This document shows positions 33,463-41,725 of a stretch of 64,000 nucleotides of DNA, in pieces; the stretch's first letter is position 1, and every line of letters begins with the position of its first letter. The notes under the pieces were generated by a model. That model saw only the letters and a program-made list of their open reading frames with translations, did no database searches and was not told the origin of the DNA. The position numbers and the translations under genes were made by a program. The stretch is from DRPG01 sp964655065 (GTDB lineage: Bacteria; Myxococcota_A; UBA796; GCA-2862545): positions 47,356 to 111,355 of the forward strand of contig CAZZLC010000021.1 of assembly GCA_964655065.1 (NCBI GenBank). Reading direction: 5' to 3'.

Positions 33463-36327
33463 TCACGTATCGCGCCGGCCCCCGGGCGTCGCCTCGGGAA
33501 GGTCGGGTCTGAGTTGGGCGGCGAAGGCGATGAGCGCGGTGATGCGAAGGGCCTCGTCGGCGGGCATGCGCTCGGTGGTCAGCACCGACAACAGGCCATC
33601 CTCGGCGATCGGAGACAGTAGCTCGGCCGACCGGGTCGAGGCAGTGAGGATCGCCCGAATCGCGGCGTGAAGGTCGCCGGTCACCAGCAGGGCGACGCGG
33701 TCGGCGTGCATCCGCACCTGCAGACCGGCTCCCTGGAGGTTCTCCCTGCCGATTCCCGTGGTCCCATCGGCGGCGCGCCCCACGAGTCGCTCCCAGAGCG
33801 GAGACGCGAGGCTGGTCGCCTTGTCGAGCGCGGTCCGGGCGGCGAACACCCGACGGCCGATGCGGAACAGCCCCTGCAGCTTGGCGATCTGGTCGATCCC
33901 CGGCACGAGCGTGAGCACGTCGAACACGCTCTCCGCCGCGTTGGCGTAGCGCCCGAACGCCGAGTAGACCGACCGGCTGGTTCCCACCACGCTCTGGTCC
34001 ATCGCGAGGATGGGGTGGCCGCAGCGGAGGTGTGACTGCTCGACAGCCAGCGCGAAGGCAAAGGCGTCGTCGTCCAGCTCGCGCTCGCCGGGCTCGAGGT
34101 GGGTGATGCCGACCAGCAGCACGGGTGGGTGGGTGGGCTGCGCGCTCACCCCCCACGCGCCCTCCCCACGGTAGAGATAGGCCTCTGGCACGGCCATGCC
34201 GAGCACCTGGGAGACCTCCTCGATCTTGGCGTGGTGCCGGGGCCACGCCTCGGCGGTCAGTCGCTCGAGGCCTCGGGTGAGGGCCGACCGCTCGGGGGTC
34301 GCGCTGGGTTCGACGGAATGGCGCAGCCGGTCGAGCCAGCCGATGCCGCCAGGGTGCAGCGCGTCCAGCGTCGCGTCGTCGAGGCGGTGCACCCAGCGGG
34401 GATGGGGCTCGGGCGGGGTGGTCCCGAGGACGTCGCGGAGGTGAGCCCACCACCGGCGCAGCGCCGGCGCGACGGCGACCTGACTGTCGAGGGCCCGACG
34501 GTAGGCAGTGGGATCGAGGAAGTCGCCGGTCACCGCCTCGACGAGCGCGCCGACCGCCTTCTCGGGCTCACCGTCCCGGGCGTAGAGCTCGGCGATCCGC
34601 ACCCATCGGTCGAACCGCGGCGCTTCGGCCGTCGGATCGTCGGTCTCCGGCGGCTGGCCCAGTGCCGCCCTGGCGTCGGCCCGTTCCGCGGCCCGCTCGA
34701 GGGTCGCCGCCGCCTCGGCGGGACGCCCGAGCGGCCCCCCCTGCAGCGCTGCGAGAGCCTCGTAGCGCGCGATGGACGGAGCCTGCGCCACGAGTGCCCG
34801 TAGGGCCGTCGCGCGCACCTCCACCGCCGCTTCCGGGGCCGCCGCGTACAGGGAGCGCCACTCCTCGAGCGAGTAGTCGTCGTCGGTGAAGCGGCCCGAT
34901 GGGTCGAGAGCCACGGCTGCACGCCAGTGGTCGTCCGGGTCGACGGCCTCGGCAAGGGCCCAGCGAGCGAGCTGGGCGTGGTCCTCGGCCTGCGGGTCGT
35001 CGCCAGCCGCTCGGCGGAGCGCCGCCTGGGCCTGCCCCCAGGCTTCCCGCTCCGCGTGCGCCCTCGCGGCCTCGCGCCACGTCGCCCGTCCGGTCTCGGG
35101 GTCGATGGGCTCTCGCAGCACGGCCAGCCCCGCGAGACGGCGCGGTTCGTCGCTCACGAGCGCCCACAGCGACGCCGCCTCCGCGAAGCGCCCCCTCGCG
35201 GCCAGTCCGCTGGCCACCGCCTCGGCGTAGCGCTCTGCGGGCCACGGCAGACCCTCCGTGCGGGCCACGGGCCCGAGATCGCGGAGCCCCAGACCGTCGT
35301 GGACCTCGGACCAGCGGAGATGCTGGCGACCGAGTGCGCGCCGCAACGTGCGGTCGGCGTTCTCCGCAGCGCGCACGTGCGCGACGACATCGTCGGGGAG
35401 TCCCTCACTCGCCGCCCAGGCGCGGGTCACCACCTCTCCCTGATCGAAGGCCCACGCCACCGCCGCCACGTCCACGAGGAAGCGCCGGACGTCCTCTCCG
35501 AGCTCGCGCGCCTCGCCCCAGAGCGCGATGGCCCGTCGCGGATCGGGCTCGTCGAGCGCGCTCGCGGCCGCCGCGCGCCACCGTCCCGCAGGGTCTGGAG
35601 CCCGATGGATCGTGAGCAGCACGGGCACGACGGCGCGAGAGCCCGTCGGCGCCACCAGGGCGAGTCCGTCGACGGTGAGGGTCGGTCGACCCGACGTCGG
35701 CACCTCGACGTCGAGTCGATCGACGGTGCGGATGCTCGTCTCTCCCCACGGGGCCCTCGCCACGAGCAATGTCCGCTGGTTGGTGGCGAGCAGGCGGTAC
35801 GGCGCGTCGTGCAAGGTGCCGTGGTGGTGGTTGAACGGGCGCGTCGTCGACGTGGCGAGACCCAGCAACCATCGCTCGGGTCCCTCCGCCCCCGTCGTGG
35901 CGAGCTCGGCGGGTACGCCGGTGGCCCCCCGGCCGGCGGCCACGGCGGGGAGCGGCGTCCCCGGCGGAGGCTCGACATCGGGACCGCCGCCCCCTCCGGC
36001 AGCGAACGCGCTGACGAGGGCCTGCGCCTCGGCACGGGTGCCGCGGCGCAGGGGGAGGCGCCATGGCCCCACGTGCAACCGGTCCCGAGTCCAGCCGGTA
36101 TCGAGCCCCACTGCATCCACTGCGCCGGTCGCCCATCCGAAGCGTCGGCCATCGGGGGTTCTGGCCACGACCCAGCAACGACGGTCGGTAGCCAGCACGA
36201 ACCGCGGTGCGGTGGTGACCGCTCCGTCCGCCGCGACGAAGGCGTGCAGGGTGGCGGTCTCGAGCTCGGCGAGCACCCGGTCGCCTGCTGACTCCGCCAC
36301 CTCCCGGATCGCTCGCGTGTCGTCCAT
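33463..36327 (-). CDS. 954-residue repeat-rich protein with degenerate M48-like zincin domain
   Basis: I do not recognise the whole protein. Residues 1-250 look like two PH-like beta domains with parallel features (FVLATDRRCWVVARTPDGR and LLATNQRTLLVARAPWG). Residues ~260-620 are alpha-helical, Ala/Arg rich and TPR-like (AIALWGEARELG, AEAASLWALVSDEPRRLAGLA, AQAALRRAAGDDPQAEDHAQLA). The last ~280 residues resemble an M48-type metallopeptidase region with AYLYRGEGAWGVSAQP and then AVEQSHLRCGH. That sits where HExxH...GH is expected, but the first His is Val, so zinc chemistry is doubtful. The ATG at 36327 has GGAGG 4 bases before it. No signal peptide is present. Function unknown. Confidence 0.7.
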   Translation of the reverse strand: MDDTRAIREVAESAGDRVLAELETATLHAFVAADGAVTTAPRFVLATDRRCWVVARTPDGRRFGWATGAVDAVGLDTGWTRDRLHVGPWRLPLRRGTRAEAQALVSAFAAGGGGGPDVEPPPGTPLPAVAAGRGATGVPAELATTGAEGPERWLLGLATSTTRPFNHHHGTLHDAPYRLLATNQRTLLVARAPWGETSIRTVDRLDVEVPTSGRPTLTVDGLALVAPTGSRAVVPVLLTIHRAPDPAGRWRAAAASALDEPDPRRAIALWGEARELGEDVRRFLVDVAAVAWAFDQGEVVTRAWAASEGLPDDVVAHVRAAENADRTLRRALGRQHLRWSEVHDGLGLRDLGPVARTEGLPWPAERYAEAVASGLAARGRFAEAASLWALVSDEPRRLAGLAVLREPIDPETGRATWREAARAHAEREAWGQAQAALRRAAGDDPQAEDHAQLARWALAEAVDPDDHWRAAVALDPSGRFTDDDYSLEEWRSLYAAAPEAAVEVRATALRALVAQAPSIARYEALAALQGGPLGRPAEAAATLERAAERADARAALGQPPETDDPTAEAPRFDRWVRIAELYARDGEPEKAVGALVEAVTGDFLDPTAYRRALDSQVAVAPALRRWWAHLRDVLGTTPPEPHPRWVHRLDDATLDALHPGGIGWLDRLRHSVEPSATPERSALTRGLERLTAEAWPRHHAKIEEVSQVLGMAVPEAYLYRGEGAWGVSAQPTHPPVLLVGITHLEPGERELDDDAFAFALAVEQSHLRCGHPILAMDQSVVGTSRSVYSAFGRYANAAESVFDVLTLVPGIDQIAKLQGLFRIGRRVFAARTALDKATSLASPLWERLVGRAADGTTGIGRENLQGAGLQVRMHADRVALLVTGDLHAAIRAILTASTRSAELLSPIAEDGLLSVLTTERMPADEALRITALIAFAAQLRPDLPEATPGGRRDT

Positions 36328-36368
36328 CGGTCCTCCACCCCGACGTTACGACACGCGGCGGAGGAGCC

Positions 36369-36641
36369 ATGCCAGTCCGAGAGGTCGTCGGCGTCCTGAC
36401 GCGTCGCGCCTGGATCACCGCCGTCGTGGGCGCTGCGGCGACCGCCACCGTCGCCCCCTGGGGGCGGAGCCGGACCGCCGAGCTCCGCGTCGCCCACCCC
36501 GCGATTCCGTGCCGGGTCCTCGACGGCTGGATCGACGTGGCGATCCGCGACGCCGTCGGGCTCCCGACGACCGCGGCGCGGCGCGAGGCGATCCCCCGCG
36601 TGGTGCGCGCGGCCGCCGAGCGCATGCTCACACGAGGTTGA
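36369..36641 (+). CDS. small protein with Tat/Sec-like N-terminus
   Basis: A 90-residue protein (MPVREVVGVLTRRAWITAVVGAAATATVAPW...) with a twin-Arg followed by a hydrophobic stretch like a short Tat signal, then a ~50-residue Arg/Ala-rich remainder (HPAIPCRVLDGWIDVAIRDAVG). A GGAGGAG ribosome site lies directly before the ATG. It is divergent from the 954-residue protein and its last 14 bases overlap the 3' end of flgE on the other strand. No family is recognised; the ribosome site is the main support. Confidence 0.5.
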   Translation: MPVREVVGVLTRRAWITAVVGAAATATVAPWGRSRTAELRVAHPAIPCRVLDGWIDVAIRDAVGLPTTAARREAIPRVVRAAAERMLTRG

Positions 36642-37953
36642 CGAGCTCCTGCAGCGTCTGGTCGGCCGACCGGATCACCCCGGCGTTGGCCTGGTAGGTG
36701 CGCTGGACCTGGATCATCTCGACGAACTCGCGCTCGAGGTCCACGTTGCTCCGCTCGAGCGAATAGCCGGTGAGTCGGCCCCGACCGCCTGCATTGGCCT
36801 GGCCGAGCGTCGCATCCCCGCTCGCGAAGGTGGCGCGGAACAGGTTGCCGCCCATGCGCTCGAGGCCGCCCTCGGCCTGGAAGGTCGCGATGGCCACCTG
36901 GCCGAGCGCGAGCTGCTGACCGTTGGTGTACTGCCCGTAGATGACGCCGTCCTCGTCGACGGTGAGGTCGGTGAGGTTGCCGTTGCCGTAGCCGTCCTGC
37001 GAGATCGCCGTCACCACGTTCTCGGCTCCGTTGTTGGTGACCGAGCCCGAGGTGGGGCTTCCGTTCACGTCGACCCCGAACTCGAACAGCGGATCGAAGG
37101 TGCTCGCGCCAGGCCACGTCCACGGCGGAGCGTTGGACGTGTAGGAGTTCGAGACGAGCCGGCCGTCGTTGTCGAACGAGAGCTGGCCCGTCCCGATCTC
37201 CAGGGCCATGCCGGGCTGGACCCCGAGCACGTCGGTCTCACCGGCGTCGATGACGGCGGAGTAGCTCCACTGGTTCGGGTCGGCCCGGTCGCGCTCGAAG
37301 TTGATCACGACCTCGTGCTCTCGCCCGAGTGAGTCGTAGACGGTGAGGGAGGTCGAGAAGTCGGCCGCCTCGGCGGCGTCCTGCAGTGTGGTGGTCGCAC
37401 CGTCCAGCACCAGCAGCGAGTAGTCGTCGGTCAGGCTCGGGTCCGTGTCGGGGTCGAGCGTCATCTCGACCGTGACGGTGCTCGTGGCCGACGGAGGGGC
37501 GGGCATGTCGCGGATGACGAGGTCACCGAGCACGGGAGAGATGTTGCCGGCGTCGGCCGGGTAGCCCTGGACCCGCATCCCCATCTGGTTGATGAGGTGG
37601 CCATCGGCGTCGACACCGAAGGCGCCGTCGCGGGAGTAGAAGGTCTCCTGGCCGCTCGCGACCGCGAACCAGCCCTGTCCGGAGATGGCGAGGTCGAGCG
37701 CGCTGCTCGTGCCCTGCACGGCGCCCTGGTTGAACAGGGGCGTGACGGTGAGGTTGGTCGCGCCGCGCCCGAGCTGCGCAGGGCCCGGACCGAGCCCGAA
37801 GACGTCCTCGGGCATCATGTCGGCAAACGAGATGCGGTTTCGCTTGAAGCCCGCGGTGTTCAGGTTGGCGAGGTTGTCGCCGATGACGCCGAGCGCGGCG
37901 CCAGACACGCCGAGGCCGCTCGCCCCGGTGCGCAGGGTTCCAAAGAGGGACAT
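36628..37953 (-). CDS. flgE: flagellar hook protein FlgE
   Basis: A 441-residue flagellar hook subunit. The N-terminal rod/hook signature is MSLFGTLRTGASGLGVSGAA and GVIGDNLANLNTAGFKRNR, followed by ALDLAISGQGWFAV (hook core). The FlgE-D2 region spans the middle, and the C-terminal LERSNVDLEREFVEMIQVQRTYQANAGVIRSADQ with LQELVNLV forms the coiled-coil partner of the N-terminus. It is exported by the flagellar type III apparatus and polymerises under the FlgD cap. It is last in the leftward hook-gene run, 94 bases after the TIGR02530 gene. Confidence 0.96.
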   Translation of the reverse strand: MSLFGTLRTGASGLGVSGAALGVIGDNLANLNTAGFKRNRISFADMMPEDVFGLGPGPAQLGRGATNLTVTPLFNQGAVQGTSSALDLAISGQGWFAVASGQETFYSRDGAFGVDADGHLINQMGMRVQGYPADAGNISPVLGDLVIRDMPAPPSATSTVTVEMTLDPDTDPSLTDDYSLLVLDGATTTLQDAAEAADFSTSLTVYDSLGREHEVVINFERDRADPNQWSYSAVIDAGETDVLGVQPGMALEIGTGQLSFDNDGRLVSNSYTSNAPPWTWPGASTFDPLFEFGVDVNGSPTSGSVTNNGAENVVTAISQDGYGNGNLTDLTVDEDGVIYGQYTNGQQLALGQVAIATFQAEGGLERMGGNLFRATFASGDATLGQANAGGRGRLTGYSLERSNVDLEREFVEMIQVQRTYQANAGVIRSADQTLQELVNLV

Positions 37954-38047
37954 GGTGTTCTCTCACGGTGGGAATCGCCTCGATCGTTCGGCGATTCAGG
38001 GGCTTCCGTGGGATTCGTCCCTTGGTCCAGCCCCGTTGGTCGACAAC

Positions 38048-38473
38048 TCAACCCGCGATGTACGTCGCGTCCAGGTCCGTGAAGACCTGGCCCAGCGCCT
38101 CCTCGCGGCTCATTACGGTAATGACGGTGCGCTTCGGCACCCCTACGATCCAGGCCTGCTGGCCCGTCAACACGAGCGCCTTCTGCGCTCCGCGACCATC
38201 GAGGGTGTTCAGCGCGTCCCGAAGCTCCTCGCGCTCGTCCGGGCCGAACGGGATGCCCCGCGAAGCGACGCGGGCCTCCGCGTGGCGCGAGAGCACCACG
38301 GGACGAGCGTGGCCAATCTCCGCCCCCTCGACAACGAGATCCGGGTGCGGTCCGTCGAGGAGGCGGTCCAGCGAGGCGGCGAAGCCGGGCCCCGTCCGCA
38401 GGGGTCCCGACCGCGTCGTGGGGGTCGTGACGCCCCGGGGGAGGGGACCCGCACCGGGGATCCGGACGCTCAT
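38048..38473 (-). CDS. flagellar operon protein (TIGR02530 type)
   Basis: A 141-residue protein whose C-terminal ~85 residues match the small TIGR02530 family found beside flgD/flgE in Firmicutes and delta-proteobacteria: LSRHAEARVASRGIPFG, ELRDALNTLDGRGAQKALVLTG, VPKRTVITVMSREEALG and FTDLDATYI. Its role is unknown, probably in hook assembly. The N-terminal ~55 residues are variable. The ATG at 38473 overlaps the flgD stop (ATGA), so it is translated with the hook cap. Confidence 0.87.
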   Translation of the reverse strand: MSVRIPGAGPLPRGVTTPTTRSGPLRTGPGFAASLDRLLDGPHPDLVVEGAEIGHARPVVLSRHAEARVASRGIPFGPDEREELRDALNTLDGRGAQKALVLTGQQAWIVGVPKRTVITVMSREEALGQVFTDLDATYIAG

Positions 38474-39159
38474 CCCTCGCTTCCCGACTCGCCCGCCTCC
38501 AGGCGGCGGATGTTCTCGAGGGGAATCGCGACGCCCTGGACCGACGGCATGGGCTGGCTCGTCGAGTAGTCCATCTGGTCGACGAGGCCGACCACGAGGG
38601 TGGAGACGTCGACCGCGTTGCCCTCGAGATCGGTGGCCTGGATGGCGAAGGTGTAGTCGCCCGGCGGCGAGCGGGTACCATCGAGGCCGGTACCGTCCCA
38701 CTCGAGGGTGAACTCGCCCGCCGAGCGCTCCCCGATCTCGAGGGTCTGGACGACGCGGCCCGTGTCATCGGCGATGGTGACCGTGGCGCTCGAGAACGGC
38801 TGGTCCGTGTCGAAGTGCAGCGTCGCGCCGCCCTCCTCCTCGAGCCGCACCCCGTCGCCCACCGCCACCACCTCGGTGCCGAGCAGGCTCGCCATCGTCG
38901 CGTTGTTCATCGAGGCGACGCCGAAGTAGACCGACTGCATCGTGTTCTCGAGCGCGAACAGCTGCTCGAGGCTCGAGAACTGGGCGAGCTGCGCGACGAA
39001 GTCCTCGTTCTTCATGGGGTCGAGCGGATCCTGGCGCTGGAGCTGCTCGGTGAGGAGTCGCAGGAAGGTGTCCTGCCCGAGCTCACCGTCGGTCGGAGGC
39101 GCCGGAGCGGCGAGTCCGGGGATCGACGGTGCGTCGATGGTCGGGATGATCGAGTCCAC
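38470..39159 (-). CDS. flgD: flagellar hook-capping protein FlgD
   Basis: A 229-residue scaffold protein for hook polymerisation. The N-terminal conserved block is DGELGQDTFLRLLTEQLQRQDPLDPMKNEDFVAQLAQFSSLEQL. The middle carries a FlgD Ig-like/tudor region (VRLEEEGGATLHF, GEFTLEWDGTGLDGTRSPPGDYTFAI with the usual GxyxF turn). The C-terminus is GVAIPLENIRRLE. It lies between fliK (15 bases) and the TIGR02530 gene (4-base overlap). Confidence 0.95.
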   Translation of the reverse strand: MDSIIPTIDAPSIPGLAAPAPPTDGELGQDTFLRLLTEQLQRQDPLDPMKNEDFVAQLAQFSSLEQLFALENTMQSVYFGVASMNNATMASLLGTEVVAVGDGVRLEEEGGATLHFDTDQPFSSATVTIADDTGRVVQTLEIGERSAGEFTLEWDGTGLDGTRSPPGDYTFAIQATDLEGNAVDVSTLVVGLVDQMDYSTSQPMPSVQGVAIPLENIRRLEAGESGSEG

Positions 39160-39174
39160 GATGGCGTCCTTGGC

Positions 39175-40152
39175 TCACGCGATGCCGTTGAAGAGGCGAC
39201 CGCCAGGGGCGTACCGCCTCTGCTCCCGAGCGGGAGCACCCTCCGGATCGGCGTGATTGCCACTGGCTTGAGGGCGCGCGGTGGGGTCGCGGCGGGTCTC
39301 GGAGTAGCTCGCGAGATGGTGCTCGCCGCCATCGGCCAGGGCCTGCTCGAGGTCGTACTCGAGGTCCCGGAGCTCCTCGAGCGCCTCCGCAGTGCCGTCG
39401 ACGTAGACGTCCACGTCACCCTGGAGGGCCCGCACCTCGACCGAGAGGTCCGCGTCGAACTCGACCCTCACCGCGCGCTCCTCGGTCCGGGAGAGGAGGA
39501 CGTCCTCCCACGTCTCGAGGCCGTCGGTCTCCGCACCGTCGGCGTCGGCCTGGAAGGGATCGGCGAACATGCCCGGGTCGGTCTCGCGGACCTCGGTCTC
39601 GCTCGGGCTCGCGCCGTCGGCCATCAGCGAGTCCATGCCCCGCAGGAGGGGCTCACCGGGGCGCCGACGAGGTCCGGGGGTCGGCATCGCCTCGAGGAAC
39701 TCGGGCCCGTTTGCCGTCGCGGGGGTCCGGAACGCCTGGTCGGGCGCCGGCAGCTCGATGGGCTGGAGCCGCGCCGTGCCGAGCCTCGGGCCGAGGATCG
39801 TCTCGGGCTCACCGAACCCCTCGAGAGCCGGCGCGTTGTCCGTCGTCAGCGGCTGGCCGGACGGTCCGTCGTCGGGACCGGCCGGTGCACTGCTGGTGGT
39901 CGCCGACCCGCGCTTCGGGGGCGAGAAGCGAGCGGGCAGCGTCGGCCACGCAATCCCGAGCTTCGCTCGGGGCTTCAGCTCCGCATCGATCGCGGGAGGC
40001 ACCGGCGGGTGGGCGTGGGTGGGCTCTGGGGGGAGCGTCGATGCCAGAATGGCCGCGAACGCTGGATGGGCCGCGGTCCGCGAGGCCCGATCGGGGTCGA
40101 GGAGCTGGCCTCCCTGAGAGGAGCCGAGGATCGGGGTGAGAACGGCGGTCAT
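39175..40152 (-). CDS. fliK: flagellar hook-length control protein FliK-like
   Basis: A 325-residue protein, Pro/Ala-rich and disordered over ~220 residues as is usual for the FliK ruler. The C-terminal part (VRVEFDADLSVEVRALQGDVDVYVDGTAEALEELRDLEYDLEQAL) resembles the FliK C-terminal strand-helix core that switches export specificity. Sequence conservation is weak and the call rests also on position, between motE and flgD in the usual order. Its ATG overlaps the motE stop. The N-terminal proline content is high, as in other rulers. Confidence 0.7.
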   Translation of the reverse strand: MTAVLTPILGSSQGGQLLDPDRASRTAAHPAFAAILASTLPPEPTHAHPPVPPAIDAELKPRAKLGIAWPTLPARFSPPKRGSATTSSAPAGPDDGPSGQPLTTDNAPALEGFGEPETILGPRLGTARLQPIELPAPDQAFRTPATANGPEFLEAMPTPGPRRRPGEPLLRGMDSLMADGASPSETEVRETDPGMFADPFQADADGAETDGLETWEDVLLSRTEERAVRVEFDADLSVEVRALQGDVDVYVDGTAEALEELRDLEYDLEQALADGGEHHLASYSETRRDPTARPQASGNHADPEGAPAREQRRYAPGGRLFNGIA

Positions 40153-40697
40153 GGCGTCGTTTCCAGGGCAATAGGTGCAGTGAGTCGTTCGGCGAGGCGC
40201 GCGGCCTTGGCCGGGTTCATCGCGGCGAGGACCTTCGCGGCCTTCGCGGGTTGCATGCGGTCGAGCAGATCGACAGCGAGGTCCTCGTCCATCGCGGAGA
40301 CGAACGGACCCGACTGCTTGGAGCGCATCTTCTCGGCCATCTCGGTGACCCGTCGACGCCGCTCCTCCTCGAGCTCGTCGAGTTCGGCGAGCTTGCCGTC
40401 GATCTCGTCGCGGAGCGTCTCCATGTCGACGAGGCGCACCTCGAGGCGCTGCTCGGCCTCGCGGAGATCGGCCTCCCGGTCCTGCAGCGAGGCCTCGCGA
40501 CGCTGCAGGGCTCGCTCACGGGCGTTGAGGCGGTCGGCGAGGTCCTGCAGTCCTGCGTCCACGGTGCGCTTGGCGTTGATGATGCCGTCGCCGGTCGATT
40601 CGGCGAAGGCGAGCGTGGCGCTGCCGATCACCGCGCCGAGAAGAAGCGCGGCGAGCAGCCCGGCGTACCGTCTCGTCTGTCGGGTCCCACGGGTCAT
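40149..40697 (-). CDS. motE: flagellar stator-associated protein MotE-like
   Basis: A 182-residue protein with one N-terminal membrane helix (YAGLLAALLLGAVIGSATLAFA). A long coiled coil follows (residues ~50-115; repeated RERALQRREASLQDREADLREAE), then a MgtE-N-like C-terminal domain (DLAVDLLDRMQPAKAAKVLAAMNPAKAARLAERL). This is the layout of MotE, a periplasmic chaperone of the stator protein MotC in some bacteria, and of proteins encoded between fliJ and fliK in delta-proteobacteria. The ATG overlaps the fliJ stop, and its stop overlaps the fliK start. Confidence 0.85.
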   Translation of the reverse strand: MTRGTRQTRRYAGLLAALLLGAVIGSATLAFAESTGDGIINAKRTVDAGLQDLADRLNARERALQRREASLQDREADLREAEQRLEVRLVDMETLRDEIDGKLAELDELEEERRRRVTEMAEKMRSKQSGPFVSAMDEDLAVDLLDRMQPAKAAKVLAAMNPAKAARLAERLTAPIALETTP

Positions 40698-41125
40698 CGG
40701 TTCTCCGTCTTCTGCTGTCGCAGCCACACCTGCTGGCCGGACTCGTCGAGGCGGCGCTGGTCACGGCGCTGCTCAAAGTCAGCGACCGTCTCGTCGAGAC
40801 GGTCGGCGTAGCGCTCGGTGGTCTCGAAGCGTCGGGCGGCGTCGAGCAGCGACCGGCGACGCTGCTCCACCCAGGCATCGATCGGCTTCGATCGGGCCTC
40901 GAGAGAGCGACGCTGCATCTCCTGACGAAGCGTGTAGGCGTGACGCCTCACGAGCTCGTCGGCGTCCTCGGAGGACACCGCACGGCAAGCCCTGAGGTGC
41001 TCCTCGCAGTGCTGGATCGCCGTCGCGTGATCCGCCTGGACCCGGAGCGCGCTCGCGAAAGCGGAGCGCTCCTCGTCCCGATGAATCCGCTGGATGCGAG
41101 CCAGGCGCCGGAGCGTCTTCGTCAT
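40694..41125 (-). CDS. fliJ: flagellar export chaperone FliJ-like
   Basis: A 143-residue, almost fully alpha-helical, coiled-coil protein rich in Arg, Glu, Gln and Leu (LRRLARIQRIHRDEERSAFA, RRHAYTLRQEMQRRSLEA, ADRLDETVADFEQRRDQRRL). It has the size and heptad character of FliJ, the central stalk of the flagellar export ATPase. The call depends on composition and on the order fliJ-motE-fliK-flgD; fliI itself is not in the window. The ATG at 41125 has GGAGG 8 bases upstream, and a sigma-28-like promoter lies just before it. Confidence 0.75.
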   Translation of the reverse strand: MTKTLRRLARIQRIHRDEERSAFASALRVQADHATAIQHCEEHLRACRAVSSEDADELVRRHAYTLRQEMQRRSLEARSKPIDAWVEQRRRSLLDAARRFETTERYADRLDETVADFEQRRDQRRLDESGQQVWLRQQKTENR

Positions 41126-41148
41126 GGGTGGTGCCTCCGTTCGGTACC

Positions 41149-41175
41149 GCATCGGACCAGATGCGAATCACTTGA
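41149..41175 (-). promoter_or_regulatory. sigma-28 (FliA)-type promoter for the fliJ operon
   Basis: Minus strand: TCAAGT (-35; TCAA = complement of 41172-41175), 15 bases after TCAA, then TCCGATGC (-10; complement of 41149-41156). The FliA consensus is TAAAGTTT-N11-GCCGATAA, which fixes the same 15-base distance. The predicted start of transcription is ~17 bases before fliJ. The same element occurs before flhA and fliA. Confidence 0.5.
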
Positions 41176-41199
41176 GCACGAGGCGTGCATCGTCGATGC
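41149..41199. promoter_or_regulatory. GCATC...GATGC operator-like repeats between fliJ and the GbsR-like gene
   Basis: A perfect palindrome GCATCG-T-CGATGC at 41187-41199 ends 7 bases before the GbsR-like start. A second copy, GCATC-N6-GATGC at 41149-41164, covers the -10 of the fliJ promoter. Paired sites in a divergent region flanking a MarR/GbsR-type gene are the usual arrangement of an autoregulated operator. Confidence 0.45.
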
Positions 41200-41206
41200 T
41201 GGTCGA

Positions 41207-41698
41207 GTGAACGACGACCTCTCCCACTACATCGAAGAGGTGGCCCTGTTCTGTGAGGGCCTGGGATTACCCAGGATTGCGGGCCGCATCGTGGGGCTCC
41301 TGCTCGTCTGCGAGCCCCCTTCCCGAACCGCGGCCCAGCTCACCGCCGAGCTCGGGGCCAGCAAGGCGAGCGTGAGTCAGATGACCCGTTTTCTCGTGGA
41401 CAGCGGGCTCATCGAGCGCTTCACGGTGAGGGGCTCCCGTTCGACGCACTTCCGGATCTCCGAGGACGGCTTCGAGGCGCTCTTCGAGCGAGAGATCGCA
41501 GCACTGACCGCGCTACGGACGATCGCAGACCGCGGGATCGAGCTCCTCGGCGCAGACGAGCACGCGGATCGGCTCCGAAGGGTAGCCGCGCTCTTTCGCT
41601 TCTTCGAGGAGGCGATGCCCGAGCTGTTCGATCGGTGGCGCGAGGAACGCGACGCGCGAATCGCCGCCGAGGGGGAGGCCCCGCTGGACGAGCCCTGA
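41207..41698 (+). CDS. GbsR/MarR-type winged-helix regulator
   Basis: A 163-residue regulator of the GbsR branch of the MarR superfamily. LPRIAGRIVGLLLVCEPPSRTAAQLTAELGASKASVSQMTRFLVDSGLI is the winged HTH, and FTVRGSRSTHFRISEDGF is the wing. A dimerisation helix region follows (ERRIAALTALRTIADRGIEL-type, then LFRFFEEAMPELFDRWREER). GbsR relatives often repress osmoprotectant or efflux genes, but here the gene is embedded in flagellar genes and divergent from fliJ. The GTG at 41207 begins the conserved helix (VNDDLSHYIEEVALFCEG). Palindromes in the promoter region suggest it regulates itself and perhaps fliJ. Confidence 0.85.
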   Translation: MNDDLSHYIEEVALFCEGLGLPRIAGRIVGLLLVCEPPSRTAAQLTAELGASKASVSQMTRFLVDSGLIERFTVRGSRSTHFRISEDGFEALFEREIAALTALRTIADRGIELLGADEHADRLRRVAALFRFFEEAMPELFDRWREERDARIAAEGEAPLDEP

Positions 41699-41725
41699 CG
41701 CAGCGCCGAACCACCCGGTCGGCGA

